The notes under the pieces are model-generated. The model did no database searches and was not told where the DNA came from. It saw nothing but the letters and a program-made list of their open reading frames with translations. Source: Rhizobium sp. CCGE 510 (GTDB lineage Bacteria > Pseudomonadota > Alphaproteobacteria > Rhizobiales > Rhizobiaceae). From it: 64,000 nucleotides of DNA. The position numbers and the translations under genes were made by a program. Numbering within the stretch: position 1 is the first letter of the stretch; each line of letters opens with the position of its first letter. The stretch lies in assembly GCF_000292525.1 (NCBI RefSeq), contig NZ_AEYF01000044.1:434001-498000 (forward strand), in the 5' to 3' direction. Of the stretch, positions 43,143 through 52,986 are shown piece by piece.

Positions 43143-43586
43143 TCGATAGCCCCATCTCCGATTCGCTCATCTTATCCCAGTGGAAAAGCCTTTTGCCAAG
43201 GCGGGGAGGAATGTTATCTCGCTGGTTCCCAATCCGAGCGAGCGAGAAATTGACCGTGCGGCATTCTCCAACGCACCTCATACACGCCTCAATGCTGCTC
43301 CTTGCATTCATCCGACATCTGCGCACCCGCCTCGTCCTTCGAGGCCCCTGCGGGGCACCTCAGGATGAGGCTCTCTCTTGAGCCGCAGTCTGCATCTGCT
43401 AGGCTTCCAGCCACAGCTATCTACTGATCTTTGGCTTCGCAGGCAGTCGTCCGAAGGCTTGAAATGAATGCCATGCCGGCGCGCAGTTGATCCGGCACGG
43501 TTTTCTGGGCTACTGCATACTGCAAAGGGCGCTGTGAAGGACGCAGACCCAATTGACATACCCCGACAGAGACGCGGAAGAGCACG
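43143..43586. other. 444-base intergenic region with one rhizobial palindrome
   Basis: No gene is supported. At about 43332-43370 an imperfect palindrome occurs (CCTCGTCCTTCGAGGCCCC against GGGGCACCTCAGGATGAGG), a form often seen between genes in Rhizobiales. The rest shows only short frames without ribosome sites. Confidence 0.55.
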
Positions 43587-44684
43587 TTGAGACAGAGAGA
43601 ACGCCGGCCGGGCCAGAAGAAGACGTCAGGTTCTTCCGGTGAAAGCCGCAGGGACGATCGGGTCAGCCGGCCACCGAAGCCGGTCGCGCAGCCTGCGGCC
43701 AGCCGCGAGATCGTGCGCGAGGCGGCTGTGCCTGCCGCTATCGAGCGTCCGCTGATGACCCGCAGCGGCGAGCGTCCGACCGAGCGCGTGCCCATCATCC
43801 TCGAATCGCTCGGAGCCGGCGACTTCCACCTGATCGACAGTGGCAACGGCGAAAAACTGGAGCAATACGGCCCTTACCGTATCATCCGTCCCGAGGCCCA
43901 AGCGCTGTGGCGGCCATCGCTACCGCCCCATGTCTGGGAAAAAGTCGATGCCGCCTTCACCGGCGATACCGACGAGGAAGGCACTGGCCGCTGGCGCTTC
44001 CCCAGGGAGGCGTTGGGCGAGGCCTGGCCGCTCAATCTGCTCGGCGTCGATTTCCTCGGCCGCTTCACATCCTTCCGCCATGTCGGTGTCTTCCCCGAGC
44101 AGATCGTGCACTGGAGCTGGATGAAAGAGCAGGTCGAAAAAGCCGGCCGGCCACTGAAGGTGCTGAATCTTTTCGGCTATACCGGCGTCGCCTCGCTGGT
44201 TGCCGCCGCGGCCGGCGCCGAGGTCACCCATGTCGACGCGTCGAAAAAGGCAATCGGCTGGGCGCGCGAAAACCAGGCGCTCGGGCGCATGGAGAAGCTG
44301 CCGATCCGCTGGATCTGCGAGGATGCAATGAAATTCATCCTGCGCGAAGAACGTCGCGGCAGCCAATACGACATCATCCTCACCGATCCACCGAAATTCG
44401 GTCGCGGCCCGAACGGCGAAGTCTGGCATCTCTTCGAGCATCTGCCATTGATGCTCGATGTCTGCCGCGAGATCCTGTCGCCCAAGGCGGTCGGCCTGGT
44501 GCTGACCGCCTATTCGATCCGCGCCAGCTTCTATTCGATCCACGAGCTGATGCGTGAGACGATGCGGGGCGCCGGCGGGGTGGTCGAATCCGGCGAGCTG
44601 GTGATCCGCGAAGCCGGCCTCGACGGCAGGACGCAGGGCCGCGCGCTTTCCACTTCCCTCTTTTCCCGCTGGGTGCCGAAATGA
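43587..44684 (+). CDS. Class I SAM-dependent rRNA methyltransferase (RlmI-like)
   Basis: The 365-aa protein has a basic, low-complexity N-terminus of about 55 residues and then a Rossmann methyltransferase. Motif I is [12 protein letters not shown], acid loop [19 protein letters not shown], and the catalytic motif DPPKFGRG. This resembles RlmI/RlmK-type 23S rRNA cytosine methylases. The PUA domain of RlmI is not evident. The TTG start at 43587 follows GGAAGAG; the next in-frame ATG is 56 codons later. The stop overlaps the next gene (ATGA). Confidence 0.8.
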   Translation: MRQRERRPGQKKTSGSSGESRRDDRVSRPPKPVAQPAASREIVREAAVPAAIERPLMTRSGERPTERVPIILESLGAGDFHLIDSGNGEKLEQYGPYRIIRPEAQALWRPSLPPHVWEKVDAAFTGDTDEEGTGRWRFPREALGEAWPLNLLGVDFLGRFTSFRHVGVFPEQIVHWSWMKEQVEKAGRPLKVLNLFGYTGVASLVAAAAGAEVTHVDASKKAIGWARENQALGRMEKLPIRWICEDAMKFILREERRGSQYDIILTDPPKFGRGPNGEVWHLFEHLPLMLDVCREILSPKAVGLVLTAYSIRASFYSIHELMRETMRGAGGVVESGELVIREAGLDGRTQGRALSTSLFSRWVPK

Positions 44685-45541
44685 GCAAGGACTTCCACGA
44701 TCAGGGACCGCGCAGGGTCGGACAGGTGAAGGAAGTCACCTCGCTTGCCAATCCCATCATCAAGGACATCAAGGCGCTGACGAACAAGAAGTCGCGGGAG
44801 GAAAGCGGGACTTTCCTGGCCGAAGGACTGAAGCTCGTCATCGATGCGATCGAACTCGGCTGGACGATCCGCACGCTGGTCTATGCCAAGGCGGCCAAGA
44901 GCAAGCCGCTGGTCGAGCAGATGGCGGCGAGGACCGTCGCCTCGGGCGGGCTGGTGCTCGAAGTCAGCGAAAAGGTGATCGCTTCAATCACCCGCCGCGA
45001 CAATCCGCAGATGGTCGTCGGCATCTTCGAGCAACGCTGGAAGCCGCTGCGGGACATTCGGCCCAGGGACGGCGAGACCTGGGTGGCGCTCGACCGGGTG
45101 CGCGATCCCGGCAATCTCGGCACCATCATCCGCACAGCGGATGCAGCCGGCGCTTCGGGCATCATCCTGATCGGAGAGACGACCGATCCCTTTTCGCTCG
45201 AAACGGTGCGGGCCACCATGGGCTCGGTCTTCGCGGTTCCGGTCGCACGGGCGACGCCGGAGGAATTCGTCGTTTGGCGGAAATCGGCCGGCGTTTCCGT
45301 GGTCGCGACGCATCTTGCCGGCGCGGTCGATTACCGCACGATCGACTACCGGAAAAAGCCCGTCGTGCTGTTGATGGGCAACGAGCAATCCGGCCTGCCG
45401 GACCAACTGGCCAGAGAGGCCGATGCGCTTGCCCGCATTCCGCAGCAGGGCCGCGCCGATTCTCTGAACCTCGCCGTCGCCACCGCCGTCATGCTTTTCG
45501 AAGCCCGCCGCCATCTCCTCTCACTTGCCGAGGGCAAATGA
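44681..45541 (+). CDS. TrmH/SpoU-family RNA 2'-O-methyltransferase
   Basis: The 286-aa protein has an N-terminal L30e-like substrate domain (about 20-115) and a SPOUT knot. The knot motifs are [34 protein letters not shown] and [17 protein letters not shown], the three SpoU motifs. It methylates ribose in rRNA or tRNA; the site is unknown. It overlaps the upstream methyltransferase and downstream lspA, each by four bases, forming a tightly coupled trio. Confidence 0.9.
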   Translation: MSKDFHDQGPRRVGQVKEVTSLANPIIKDIKALTNKKSREESGTFLAEGLKLVIDAIELGWTIRTLVYAKAAKSKPLVEQMAARTVASGGLVLEVSEKVIASITRRDNPQMVVGIFEQRWKPLRDIRPRDGETWVALDRVRDPGNLGTIIRTADAAGASGIILIGETTDPFSLETVRATMGSVFAVPVARATPEEFVVWRKSAGVSVVATHLAGAVDYRTIDYRKKPVVLLMGNEQSGLPDQLAREADALARIPQQGRADSLNLAVATAVMLFEARRHLLSLAEGK

Positions 45542-46041
45542 CCGAACAGATGTATGCCCGCCCCGCGCTGTTTTCGCGCCCGGCGCCGATCCTCTTCTTC
45601 ATCGTCGTCGCCGTTCTCATCGACCAAGCCGTCAAGATCACTGTCGATCATTACCTGCCGCTGCAGGAGGCCGTGCCGGTTATTCCGATGCTGGCGCTCT
45701 ACCGCACCTACAATCTCGGCGTCGCCTTTTCGATGCTGTCGGGGATGGACGGCTGGTTCATCGTCGGCATGCGGCTCATCATCGTCGCCTTCGTCATCTG
45801 GCTGTGGTACCGCACGGCGAAGGACCGCTGGCTCGCCCATCTCGGATATGCGCTGATCATCGCCGGGGCGATCGGCAATCTCGTCGACCGCTTCGCCTAT
45901 GGCCATGTGATCGATTACATTCTTTTCCACACCGAAAGCTGGTCCTTCGCGGTGTTCAACCTCGCCGACAGCTTCATCACCATCGGCGCCGGCTGCGTCA
46001 TTCTCGACGAGCTGCTGCTGCCGAAAAAGACCGGCCGCTAA
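45538..46041 (+). CDS. lspA: Lipoprotein signal peptidase (signal peptidase II)
   Basis: The 167-aa aspartic protease cleaves prolipoprotein signal peptides in the inner membrane. It has four helices. The catalytic motifs are [19 protein letters not shown] and [13 protein letters not shown] with the two active aspartates, and [10 protein letters not shown] precedes them. The ATG at 45538 overlaps the SpoU-gene stop. Longer in-frame starts lie inside that gene and are rejected. Confidence 0.96.
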   Translation: MTEQMYARPALFSRPAPILFFIVVAVLIDQAVKITVDHYLPLQEAVPVIPMLALYRTYNLGVAFSMLSGMDGWFIVGMRLIIVAFVIWLWYRTAKDRWLAHLGYALIIAGAIGNLVDRFAYGHVIDYILFHTESWSFAVFNLADSFITIGAGCVILDELLLPKKTGR

Positions 46042-46096
46042 AATCTTATCGAATTCCTGAAGGCATTCGGAAGAGGCCTCATGTTATCAAAATAGC

Positions 46097-48376
46097 ATGC
46101 ACAACCTGGGACAGTTGCAGGAAAGATTGTCCGCCGCCTTCGGCGGACCCACCGCCAAGCCGCATGAAGAGCGGATGGGGGGCTCCTCCTCGCGACCGGT
46201 CGCAACGGCGCCTCAGGCAGCCGATGACAGCAAGCTGAGGCCTGCAACGACACGGCGCCTGCTGTTCTACTGGCTTGGTGGCGCCGGCCTTATTGCCGCG
46301 ATGATCCTGACGCTGCTTGCCCATGCCGGCGATCCGCTGCTGTTTTCGGGTGGCCTGGTCGTTCTCGGCCTTGCCGTCATCGCCAGCTACGCCGTCCTGA
46401 TGGTTCGCCGGCGTATAGCCCGGCGCGGCGGCAAATCCCTGCCGGAATGGAACGATGGCGCAAAGCTGTTTGCCGACGTGCACGACGTGCTCGGCGACAT
46501 CACCGTCAGCCGCAGCATGGACCGGCGCATCATCTCCGCCAACGACACGTTTCGCCGGCTGACCGGGCGGTTGCGTCCGGAAGGACGGAGCTGCGAGGAG
46601 ATCGGGCTTGCCTTCCGCCCCGGCCCGATACCGCACTGCTTCGACGTCGAGATCTCGACGCCGGACGGCCAGCGCATCTTTCTCTGGCGCGACGTCGTCA
46701 CCCGCGACCCGGCAAACGGCCGTCTGCTGCTGCAGAGCGTGGCGCGTGATGTGACCGACGAGCGGCTGATCGCCCAGAGCCGCGAGGCGGCTCGCCAGAA
46801 GGCCGAATATAACAGCGCCGCCAAATCGAGGCTGCTTGCCACCGTCAGCCACGAAGTGCGCACGCCGCTTTCCGGCCTGCTCGGCATGACGCATCTGCTC
46901 GCCGAGACGCGGCTGACGCAGGAACAGCAGAATTATCTCGCCAATATCCGCCAGTCCGGCCACGCGCTGACGCAGCTCGTCGAGGACCTGCTCGATTTCT
47001 CCACCATCGAGGTCGGCCGCTTTGCACTGCACCCGCGCTCGGAATCGCTGCGTAAGCTTCTGGAAAGCGTTGTCGAGATGCTCGCCCACCGGGCGCATGA
47101 AAAAGGGATCGAGATCGGCGCCACGGTGTCTTCAGACGTGCCGGAGAATATGAGCTTCGATCCGGCGCGGCTGCGCCAGGTGCTGTTCAACGTCATCGGC
47201 AATGCCGTGAAGTTCACTCAGGTCGGCGGCGTCTTCATTCGCGTGACGCTCGACGCGGACGACTTATCGATCACCGTCACCGATAGCGGTCCCGGTATGA
47301 CGGCTGAGGAGCAGGCGCGCGTCTTCGGCGAGTTCGAGCAAGGCGGGACGGTTGCCGACAAGAGCAGCGGCACCGGGCTCGGCCTTGCCATCTCCGCCCG
47401 CATCATGCGCGAATTCAACGGCACGCTGACGATTGCCAGCGAAAAGGGCAGAGGCAGCGAATTCACCATCCGCTTCCCTGTCGATATCGGCAGCGAGCGC
47501 CCCGACAGGCGAAATACGCTGCTTGCCGGCAACAGCGTCGTGCTTTTGGCGCCGGCCGGTGCGGCGCGCACCGCCATCGCCGAGACGATCACCACGCTCG
47601 GCGGCCTCTGCCATCTCGTCGCCGACGGCGAGAGCGCGCGGGCAGCGCTGCTCGGCTTGGCAAACGGCGGACAGCGGCCGACCGATATCATCATCGACCA
47701 TCGCATGTCGGCGGAATTTTCCGATCATCTTGCCGATCGCGCCGAGATCGCCGCCCTTGGCCTGCGCAAGGTCCTGCTCGTCAATCCGGAAGAGCGCAGC
47801 GCCCATCCGCTCGACCTCTTCGATGCCTGGCTCATCCGGCCGCTGCGCGAACAGTCGCTGATCGACGTGCTGCGCGGGCGCATGCGCGGCATGGAGAAGC
47901 GCGACGCGCTGAACGACAATCAGCCGGGATTTGGCCTTTCGGTGGCGGAGACGCTGGTTACAGCCAGCGGGCTCAACATCCTGCTTGGCGAGGACGATCC
48001 GATCAATGCCATGCTGGTGCGCGTCGTGCTCGAAAAGGGCGGGCATAAGGTGCGCCATGTCGAGGATTTCGAGGCGCTGCTCGATTGCGCTCTCTGCGAG
48101 GCGAATGCCCGGCCCGATATCATCATCAGCGACCTGTCGATGCCCGGCGGCAACGGCATCGACATGCTCGGACGCCTGCGCGGCCACGAAAGGCGGCTCG
48201 ACCTTGCTCCGGTGCCGGTGATCGTGCTCACCGCCGACAAGAGCGACGAATCGCGTCGCCAGGTCTTGTTGAACGGCGCCAACCGCGTCATGGTAAAGCC
48301 CGTCGACCCGGTGCGGCTGCTGACCGAAGTTCAAGCGGTCGCCGCACTTTCCGCCCGCCGGGCAGAGGCGCGGTAA
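46097..48376 (+). CDS. Hybrid sensor histidine kinase with two receiver domains
   Basis: The 759-aa protein has two membrane helices at about 55-75 and 82-103 with a very short loop, then a PAS-like domain at about 125-220. HisKA has His252 in VSHEVRTPLSGLLG. The ATPase has NVIGNAVKFT, DSGPGM and GTGLGLAI. A first receiver-like domain (about 470-600) lacks the acidic pair at its start (VVLLAPAGAAR). The second receiver is complete, with GEDDPIN and Asp679 in IISDLSMPGG. Phosphate would move from His252 to Asp679. The output partner is unknown. Confidence 0.9.
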   Translation: MHNLGQLQERLSAAFGGPTAKPHEERMGGSSSRPVATAPQAADDSKLRPATTRRLLFYWLGGAGLIAAMILTLLAHAGDPLLFSGGLVVLGLAVIASYAVLMVRRRIARRGGKSLPEWNDGAKLFADVHDVLGDITVSRSMDRRIISANDTFRRLTGRLRPEGRSCEEIGLAFRPGPIPHCFDVEISTPDGQRIFLWRDVVTRDPANGRLLLQSVARDVTDERLIAQSREAARQKAEYNSAAKSRLLATVSHEVRTPLSGLLGMTHLLAETRLTQEQQNYLANIRQSGHALTQLVEDLLDFSTIEVGRFALHPRSESLRKLLESVVEMLAHRAHEKGIEIGATVSSDVPENMSFDPARLRQVLFNVIGNAVKFTQVGGVFIRVTLDADDLSITVTDSGPGMTAEEQARVFGEFEQGGTVADKSSGTGLGLAISARIMREFNGTLTIASEKGRGSEFTIRFPVDIGSERPDRRNTLLAGNSVVLLAPAGAARTAIAETITTLGGLCHLVADGESARAALLGLANGGQRPTDIIIDHRMSAEFSDHLADRAEIAALGLRKVLLVNPEERSAHPLDLFDAWLIRPLREQSLIDVLRGRMRGMEKRDALNDNQPGFGLSVAETLVTASGLNILLGEDDPINAMLVRVVLEKGGHKVRHVEDFEALLDCALCEANARPDIIISDLSMPGGNGIDMLGRLRGHERRLDLAPVPVIVLTADKSDESRRQVLLNGANRVMVKPVDPVRLLTEVQAVAALSARRAEAR

Positions 48377-48484
48377 CGTGCCGCGGGGCCGGCATGCGTC
48401 TTGCGCTGGGAAATCCAATATGTCACTTTCCTGTCGCAGAGAAGTGTTTTATGGCGTCGATAAGCCGGCAACGGGAGAATCGTC

Positions 48485-49360
48485 ATGTCCGCCATCGACA
48501 TCCTGAATCGTGACACCGCCGAGGCTGCACCGCCCCCGACGGCGGCTGCGCAAAAGCACGGCGATATCCTCGGCCGCATCGGCAATCTGGAAACCCGCCT
48601 TGCCCGCACGGCGCGCGAGATCGATGCCGCCCAGGCCGTGCGCTACCGCGTCTTCGTCGACGAAATGAAGGCGCAACTGCCGCTTGACGCCATGCGCCGC
48701 CAGCGTGATGTCGATGCCTATGACGCGGTCTGCGACCATCTTCTCGTTCTCGACCGCACGATCGAGGGTGACGCGGAAGACCAGATCGTCGGCACCTACC
48801 GGCTGCTCCGCCAGGATGTTGCCATTGCCAATGGCGGTTTTTACTCGGCTTCCGAATTCGAGATCGAGAGCCTCATTGCCAAACATCCGGACAAACGCTT
48901 CATGGAGCTTGGCCGTTCCTGCGTGCTGCCGGAATATCGCACCAAGCGCACGGTCGAACTCCTATGGCAAGGCAACTGGGCCTATGCGCTGAAGCACGGG
49001 GTCAGCGCCATGTTCGGTTGCGCCTCTTTCCCCGGCGTCTATCTGGAAAGCCATGCGCTGGCGCTGTCTTTCCTCTACCATAATGTGCTGGCGAAGAACG
49101 AGTGGGCCGTCAGCGCACTGCCGCATCTCGCCCGCAACATGGATCTGATGCCGGTCGAAGCGGTTAACCCGAAGCGGGCGCTGATGGCGCTGCCGCCGCT
49201 GATCAAGGGTTATATGCGCCTTGGCGCGATGGTCGGCTCCAGCGCGGTCGTCGATCATGCCTTCAACACCACCGACGTGCTGATCGTGCTGCCGATCTCC
49301 AGCATTTCCGACCGCTACCTCAACTATTATGGCGCCGACGCTGGCCGCTTCGCGAGCTAG
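48485..49360 (+). CDS. olsB: Ornithine-acyl carrier protein N-acyltransferase
   Basis: The 291-aa enzyme adds a 3-hydroxyacyl chain to ornithine, giving lyso-ornithine lipid. Family features are AREIDAAQAVRYRVFVDEM, FMELGRSCVLPEYRTKRTVELLW and MFGCASFPG, which match the rhizobial OlsB type related to GNAT acyltransferases. Ornithine lipids replace phospholipids under phosphate limitation and in symbiosis. OlsA is not in this window. GGGAG precedes the ATG at 48485. Confidence 0.9.
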   Translation: MSAIDILNRDTAEAAPPPTAAAQKHGDILGRIGNLETRLARTAREIDAAQAVRYRVFVDEMKAQLPLDAMRRQRDVDAYDAVCDHLLVLDRTIEGDAEDQIVGTYRLLRQDVAIANGGFYSASEFEIESLIAKHPDKRFMELGRSCVLPEYRTKRTVELLWQGNWAYALKHGVSAMFGCASFPGVYLESHALALSFLYHNVLAKNEWAVSALPHLARNMDLMPVEAVNPKRALMALPPLIKGYMRLGAMVGSSAVVDHAFNTTDVLIVLPISSISDRYLNYYGADAGRFAS

Positions 49361-49415
49361 CCTTTGGTTTCTCGCATGTCTTAGCGCAGACCCGCTGCAC
49401 ACCGATGGCGTGCCG

Positions 49416-50405
49416 TCATCTATTAAATCGCCTTCTCGTGTCCGACGGGTTCTCTCCGTAAGCCGCCCGATAGGTTGCCGCAAAACGGCCAAAGTGAACG
49501 AATCCCCACTTCAAGCAGACGTCCCGTAACGGTTGCCGGTTTGAAGGATCGCGTAGATCCTCTCGGACCGCTTGCAAGCGGATCGTCCTGAGGTAACCAG
49601 ACGGTGTGGTTCCCTTGAAAGCACGAAAACCGACTTCAAGAGCGCGAATGGAAATGTCCGCTGCCTCCGCGACACTCTGCATTGTCAACGGCTGTGCGAT
49701 GTTCGCATGCATAAATTCAATTGCGCGACGGACATGCCGCGGCGCGATCAGATGGATTTTCCTGTCAAGGAGATGCGAGAGCCGATGGGGAACCAAGCGC
49801 ACCACCAGATCGGCAAACGCCTGCATCAGGTTCGACATGGCAATTGGCGAGTGAAGCAGCGGGCCGTTGTTGCGCATGCCGATGATCATCGTTTGGGCGA
49901 GATTGCCGATCAACTGTCCCGCTGCCGTGGAACGATCAACGACCGGCACCAGGTCCATCGGCCCGATCAGCGGGGTCTCCAACACGGCGGCGACGGTCTG
50001 AGCTATGATCGTCCAGTTCAGACTGAGTGTGTCTGACCGGTGAGGCGCCGCCCTCACGGAAACCCGTTCCAGCTCAAGATTGTTCGTCAAAAACAGGCGC
50101 CCGGGCGTAGCTTCGGCCACAGTCCGACCAAACGCTACATCGAGAGCACCCGTGCGCGGAACGATGATTGCCAGAGTTTCCGGCGTTCCATGTGTCGTTC
50201 TTGCACCCCAGCCGCCGGAATCCTGGTTGCTGACCAGCGACACCCTTTCATCGCCCCAAAACCCGACCTTCCAGTCGAGTGGTTTTTCTCGACCATTGCG
50301 CCATGCGTCGAACGAACCAAATCCCTCGGTCAGAGCCTCGACCATATCGTCGAAAGTTGCCCCCTGAAATCGGGCGATGAAATTGGGGGATGCATTTTCC
50401 GGCAT
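49416..50405 (-). CDS. AraC-family transcriptional regulator
   Basis: The 329-aa protein has a C-terminal AraC domain at about 225-325. Its two helix-turn-helices are seen in QPLTMQSVAEAADISIRALEVGFRAF and RDVCLKWGFVHFGRFAATYRAAYGE. The N-terminal 200 residues form a cupin-like ligand domain similar to AraC_binding_2. The ligand and targets are unknown. It converges with olsB and lies downstream of maeB on the same strand, after that gene's terminator. Confidence 0.88.
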   Translation of the reverse strand: MPENASPNFIARFQGATFDDMVEALTEGFGSFDAWRNGREKPLDWKVGFWGDERVSLVSNQDSGGWGARTTHGTPETLAIIVPRTGALDVAFGRTVAEATPGRLFLTNNLELERVSVRAAPHRSDTLSLNWTIIAQTVAAVLETPLIGPMDLVPVVDRSTAAGQLIGNLAQTMIIGMRNNGPLLHSPIAMSNLMQAFADLVVRLVPHRLSHLLDRKIHLIAPRHVRRAIEFMHANIAQPLTMQSVAEAADISIRALEVGFRAFKGTTPSGYLRTIRLQAVREDLRDPSNRQPLRDVCLKWGFVHFGRFAATYRAAYGENPSDTRRRFNR

Positions 50406-50520
50406 GGGAACCCAAACGGCTGATGAAATATTAAGTTATGCCGCGCGTATGAGGCTATTGTATCAAAAGTATGACTTATCAGATCAACCCTTTCAACCAT
50501 GCCCTCGGTGAGTAAGCCAC

Positions 50521-50561
50521 AAAAAGCTGCGGCCGGCCGACGTGTTGTCGGCCGGCCGCAG
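50521..50561 (-). terminator. Rho-independent terminator of maeB
   Basis: CTGCGGCCGGCCGAC (50527-50541) is exactly complementary to 50547-50561 with a 5-base loop. On the minus strand the stem is followed by TTTTT (50521-50525), 27 bases past the maeB stop codon. Confidence 0.85.
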
Positions 50562-50587
50562 AATGCCGACTCATATGGGAGGCGAGT

Positions 50588-52873
50588 TTACGAACCCGCG
50601 CCATAAGCAGCGATTGCCGCCATGTTGACGATGTCGCTGTCCTTGGCGCCCATCGAAGTGATCTGCACCGGCTTGTCGACGCCGACAAGGATCGGGCCGA
50701 TCACCGTGGAGCCGCCGAGTTCCTGCAGCATCTTGGTCGAGATCGAGGCCGAGTGGAAAGCCGGCATGACCAGCACGTTGGCAGGACCCGAGAGACGGCA
50801 GAACGGATATTGCTCCATCACCTTGCGGTTCAGCGCGACATCGGCGGCCATCTCGCCGTCATATTCGAAATCGACGCGGCGCTTGTCGAGGATCTTCACT
50901 GCCTCGCGCACCCGCTCCGAGCGTTCGCCGGAGGGGTGGCCGAAGGTGGAATAGGCCAGCAGGGCGACACGCGGCGGATAACCCATGCGCCGCGCGAGAC
51001 CAGCCGCCTCTTCGGCGATATCGGCAAGTTCCTCGGCCGTCGGCATGTCGTGTACGGCGGTATCGGCCACGAAGACCGTGCGGCCGCGGCAGAGCGCCAG
51101 CGATACGCCGATAATGCGATGGCCGGGCTTCTTGTCGATGCAGCGGCGCACATCTTCGAGCGCCGTCGAATAATTGCGGGTGATGCCCGTCACCATGCCG
51201 TCGGCGTCGCCGAGCGCCACCATGGTGGCGGCGAAATGGTTGCGGTCGTTGTGGATCAGCCGCTGGGCATCGCGGTAGAGATAACCCTGGCGCTGCAGCC
51301 TGGCATAGAGATAGTCGATATAGGCCTCGACCCGCGTCGAGATACGGGCATTGACGATCTCGAGGCCCGGCCGGTTGAGATCGATGCCGGCGCGTTCCGC
51401 CGTTGCCCGGATCAGGTCCTCGCGGCCGAGCAGGATGGCGGTGCCAAGCTGCTGGTTGGCGTAGGACATCGCGGCGCGCAGGACCTGTTCCTCCTCGGCC
51501 TCGGCAAAGACGATCCGCTTCGGGTGCCGGCGGACACGCTCGTAAAGCCGTGCCAAGGTCGAGGCGATCGGATCGCGGCGCGCCGAAAGCTCGCGGGCGT
51601 AACCGGCCATGTCGGTGATGACCTTGCGGGCGACGCCGCTTTCGATCGCGGCTTCAGCGACCGCGACCGGGATCGCCGAGATCAGCCTGGGATCAAAGGG
51701 AACGGGGATGATGTATTGCGATCCGAAACGCGGCCGGTTGCCCTGATAGGCCGCAACCACGTCATCGGGCACATCCTCGCGGGCAAGGTTTGCCAGCGCC
51801 TTGACGGCGGCGATCTTCATCGCGTCGTTGATTGTGGAGGCACGGACGTCGAGAGCGCCGCGGAAGATATAGGGAAAGCCGAGGACGTTGTTGACCTGGT
51901 TCGGGTAGTCCGAACGGCCGGTCGCCATGATGGCGTCATCGCGGATGCGGGCCACCTCTTCCGGGGTGATCTCGGGATCGGGATTGGCCATGGCGAAGAT
52001 GATCGGCCGCTCGGCCATCGAGCGGATCATCTCGGCCGAGAAGGCGCCCTTCTGCGACAGGCCGAAAACGACGTCGGCGCCCTCCATCGCCTCCTCAAGC
52101 GTACGCGTGTCGGTCTTTGCCGCATGCGCCGACTTCCACTGGTTCATGCCCTCGGTGCGGCCCTGGTAGATGACACCTTTGGTGTCGCAGAGGATGATGT
52201 TCTCAGGCGCAAAACCCATCGCCTTGATGAGCTCGATACAGGCGATCGCCGCAGCACCGGCACCATTGCAGACGAGCTTCGTCGACTTCAGGTCGCGGCC
52301 GGTCAGCTCCAGCGCATTGATCAGGCCGGCGGCGGCGATGATCGCCGTTCCATGCTGGTCGTCATGAAAGACGGGAATATCCATCAGCTCGCGCAGCCGG
52401 CTTTCGATGACGAAACAATCCGGCGCCTTGATATCCTCGAGGTTGATGCCGCCGAAGGAGGGGCCGAGAAAGCGCACGCAGTTGATGAACTCGTCGACAT
52501 TTTCCGTATCGATCTCAAGATCGATCGAATCGACGTCGGCGAAGCGTTTGAACAGCACCGCCTTGCCTTCCATGACCGGCTTGGAAGCCAGTGCGCCGAG
52601 ATTGCCGAGACCGAGGATCGCCGTGCCGTTGGAAATGACCGCGACCATGTTGCCGCGCGCCGTGTAATCATAGGCCGTCTGCGGATCGGCAGCGATCGCC
52701 TTGACGGGAACGGCAACACCCGGCGAATAGGCAAGCGAGAGGTCGCGCTGCGTCGCCATCGGCTTGGTCGGGACGACTTCCAGCTTCCCCGGCCGGCCCA
52801 TGGCGTGAAATTCAAGCGCCTCCTGGTCGGTAACTGATGTCGCCGGCCGGTCGTTCTTATCGATATCGGGCAT
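50588..52873 (-). CDS. maeB: NADP-type malic enzyme with C-terminal phosphotransacetylase-like domain
   Basis: The 761-aa protein decarboxylates malate to pyruvate. The malic domain has SLAYSPGVAVP, FHDDQHGTAI and NGAGAAAIACIELI for the nucleotide. From about residue 430 a phosphotransacetylase-like domain follows (RIVFAEAEEEQVLRA, LLGREDLI), as in rhizobial malic enzymes. Its position beside mutS matches S. meliloti tme, the NADP enzyme, rather than dme, so NADP use is likely by synteny. It supplies pyruvate and NADPH during growth on C4-dicarboxylates. Confidence 0.93.
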   Translation of the reverse strand: MPDIDKNDRPATSVTDQEALEFHAMGRPGKLEVVPTKPMATQRDLSLAYSPGVAVPVKAIAADPQTAYDYTARGNMVAVISNGTAILGLGNLGALASKPVMEGKAVLFKRFADVDSIDLEIDTENVDEFINCVRFLGPSFGGINLEDIKAPDCFVIESRLRELMDIPVFHDDQHGTAIIAAAGLINALELTGRDLKSTKLVCNGAGAAAIACIELIKAMGFAPENIILCDTKGVIYQGRTEGMNQWKSAHAAKTDTRTLEEAMEGADVVFGLSQKGAFSAEMIRSMAERPIIFAMANPDPEITPEEVARIRDDAIMATGRSDYPNQVNNVLGFPYIFRGALDVRASTINDAMKIAAVKALANLAREDVPDDVVAAYQGNRPRFGSQYIIPVPFDPRLISAIPVAVAEAAIESGVARKVITDMAGYARELSARRDPIASTLARLYERVRRHPKRIVFAEAEEEQVLRAAMSYANQQLGTAILLGREDLIRATAERAGIDLNRPGLEIVNARISTRVEAYIDYLYARLQRQGYLYRDAQRLIHNDRNHFAATMVALGDADGMVTGITRNYSTALEDVRRCIDKKPGHRIIGVSLALCRGRTVFVADTAVHDMPTAEELADIAEEAAGLARRMGYPPRVALLAYSTFGHPSGERSERVREAVKILDKRRVDFEYDGEMAADVALNRKVMEQYPFCRLSGPANVLVMPAFHSASISTKMLQELGGSTVIGPILVGVDKPVQITSMGAKDSDIVNMAAIAAYGAGS

Positions 52874-52986
52874 AAATCCTCCAACGTCCTGTGGGCGACG
52901 CTTTGCTCTTCCTCAAATGCTGTTGTCATCTATAGCGGCGCGCGGATAGGGTTGGCACCTGTTTTTTTGGGAAAAACTCCACCTCC

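Noticed and set aside
50753-52837. Plus-strand open frame of 694 codons opposite maeB
   Set aside because: There is no domain and no ribosome site. The malic enzyme on the minus strand is complete.
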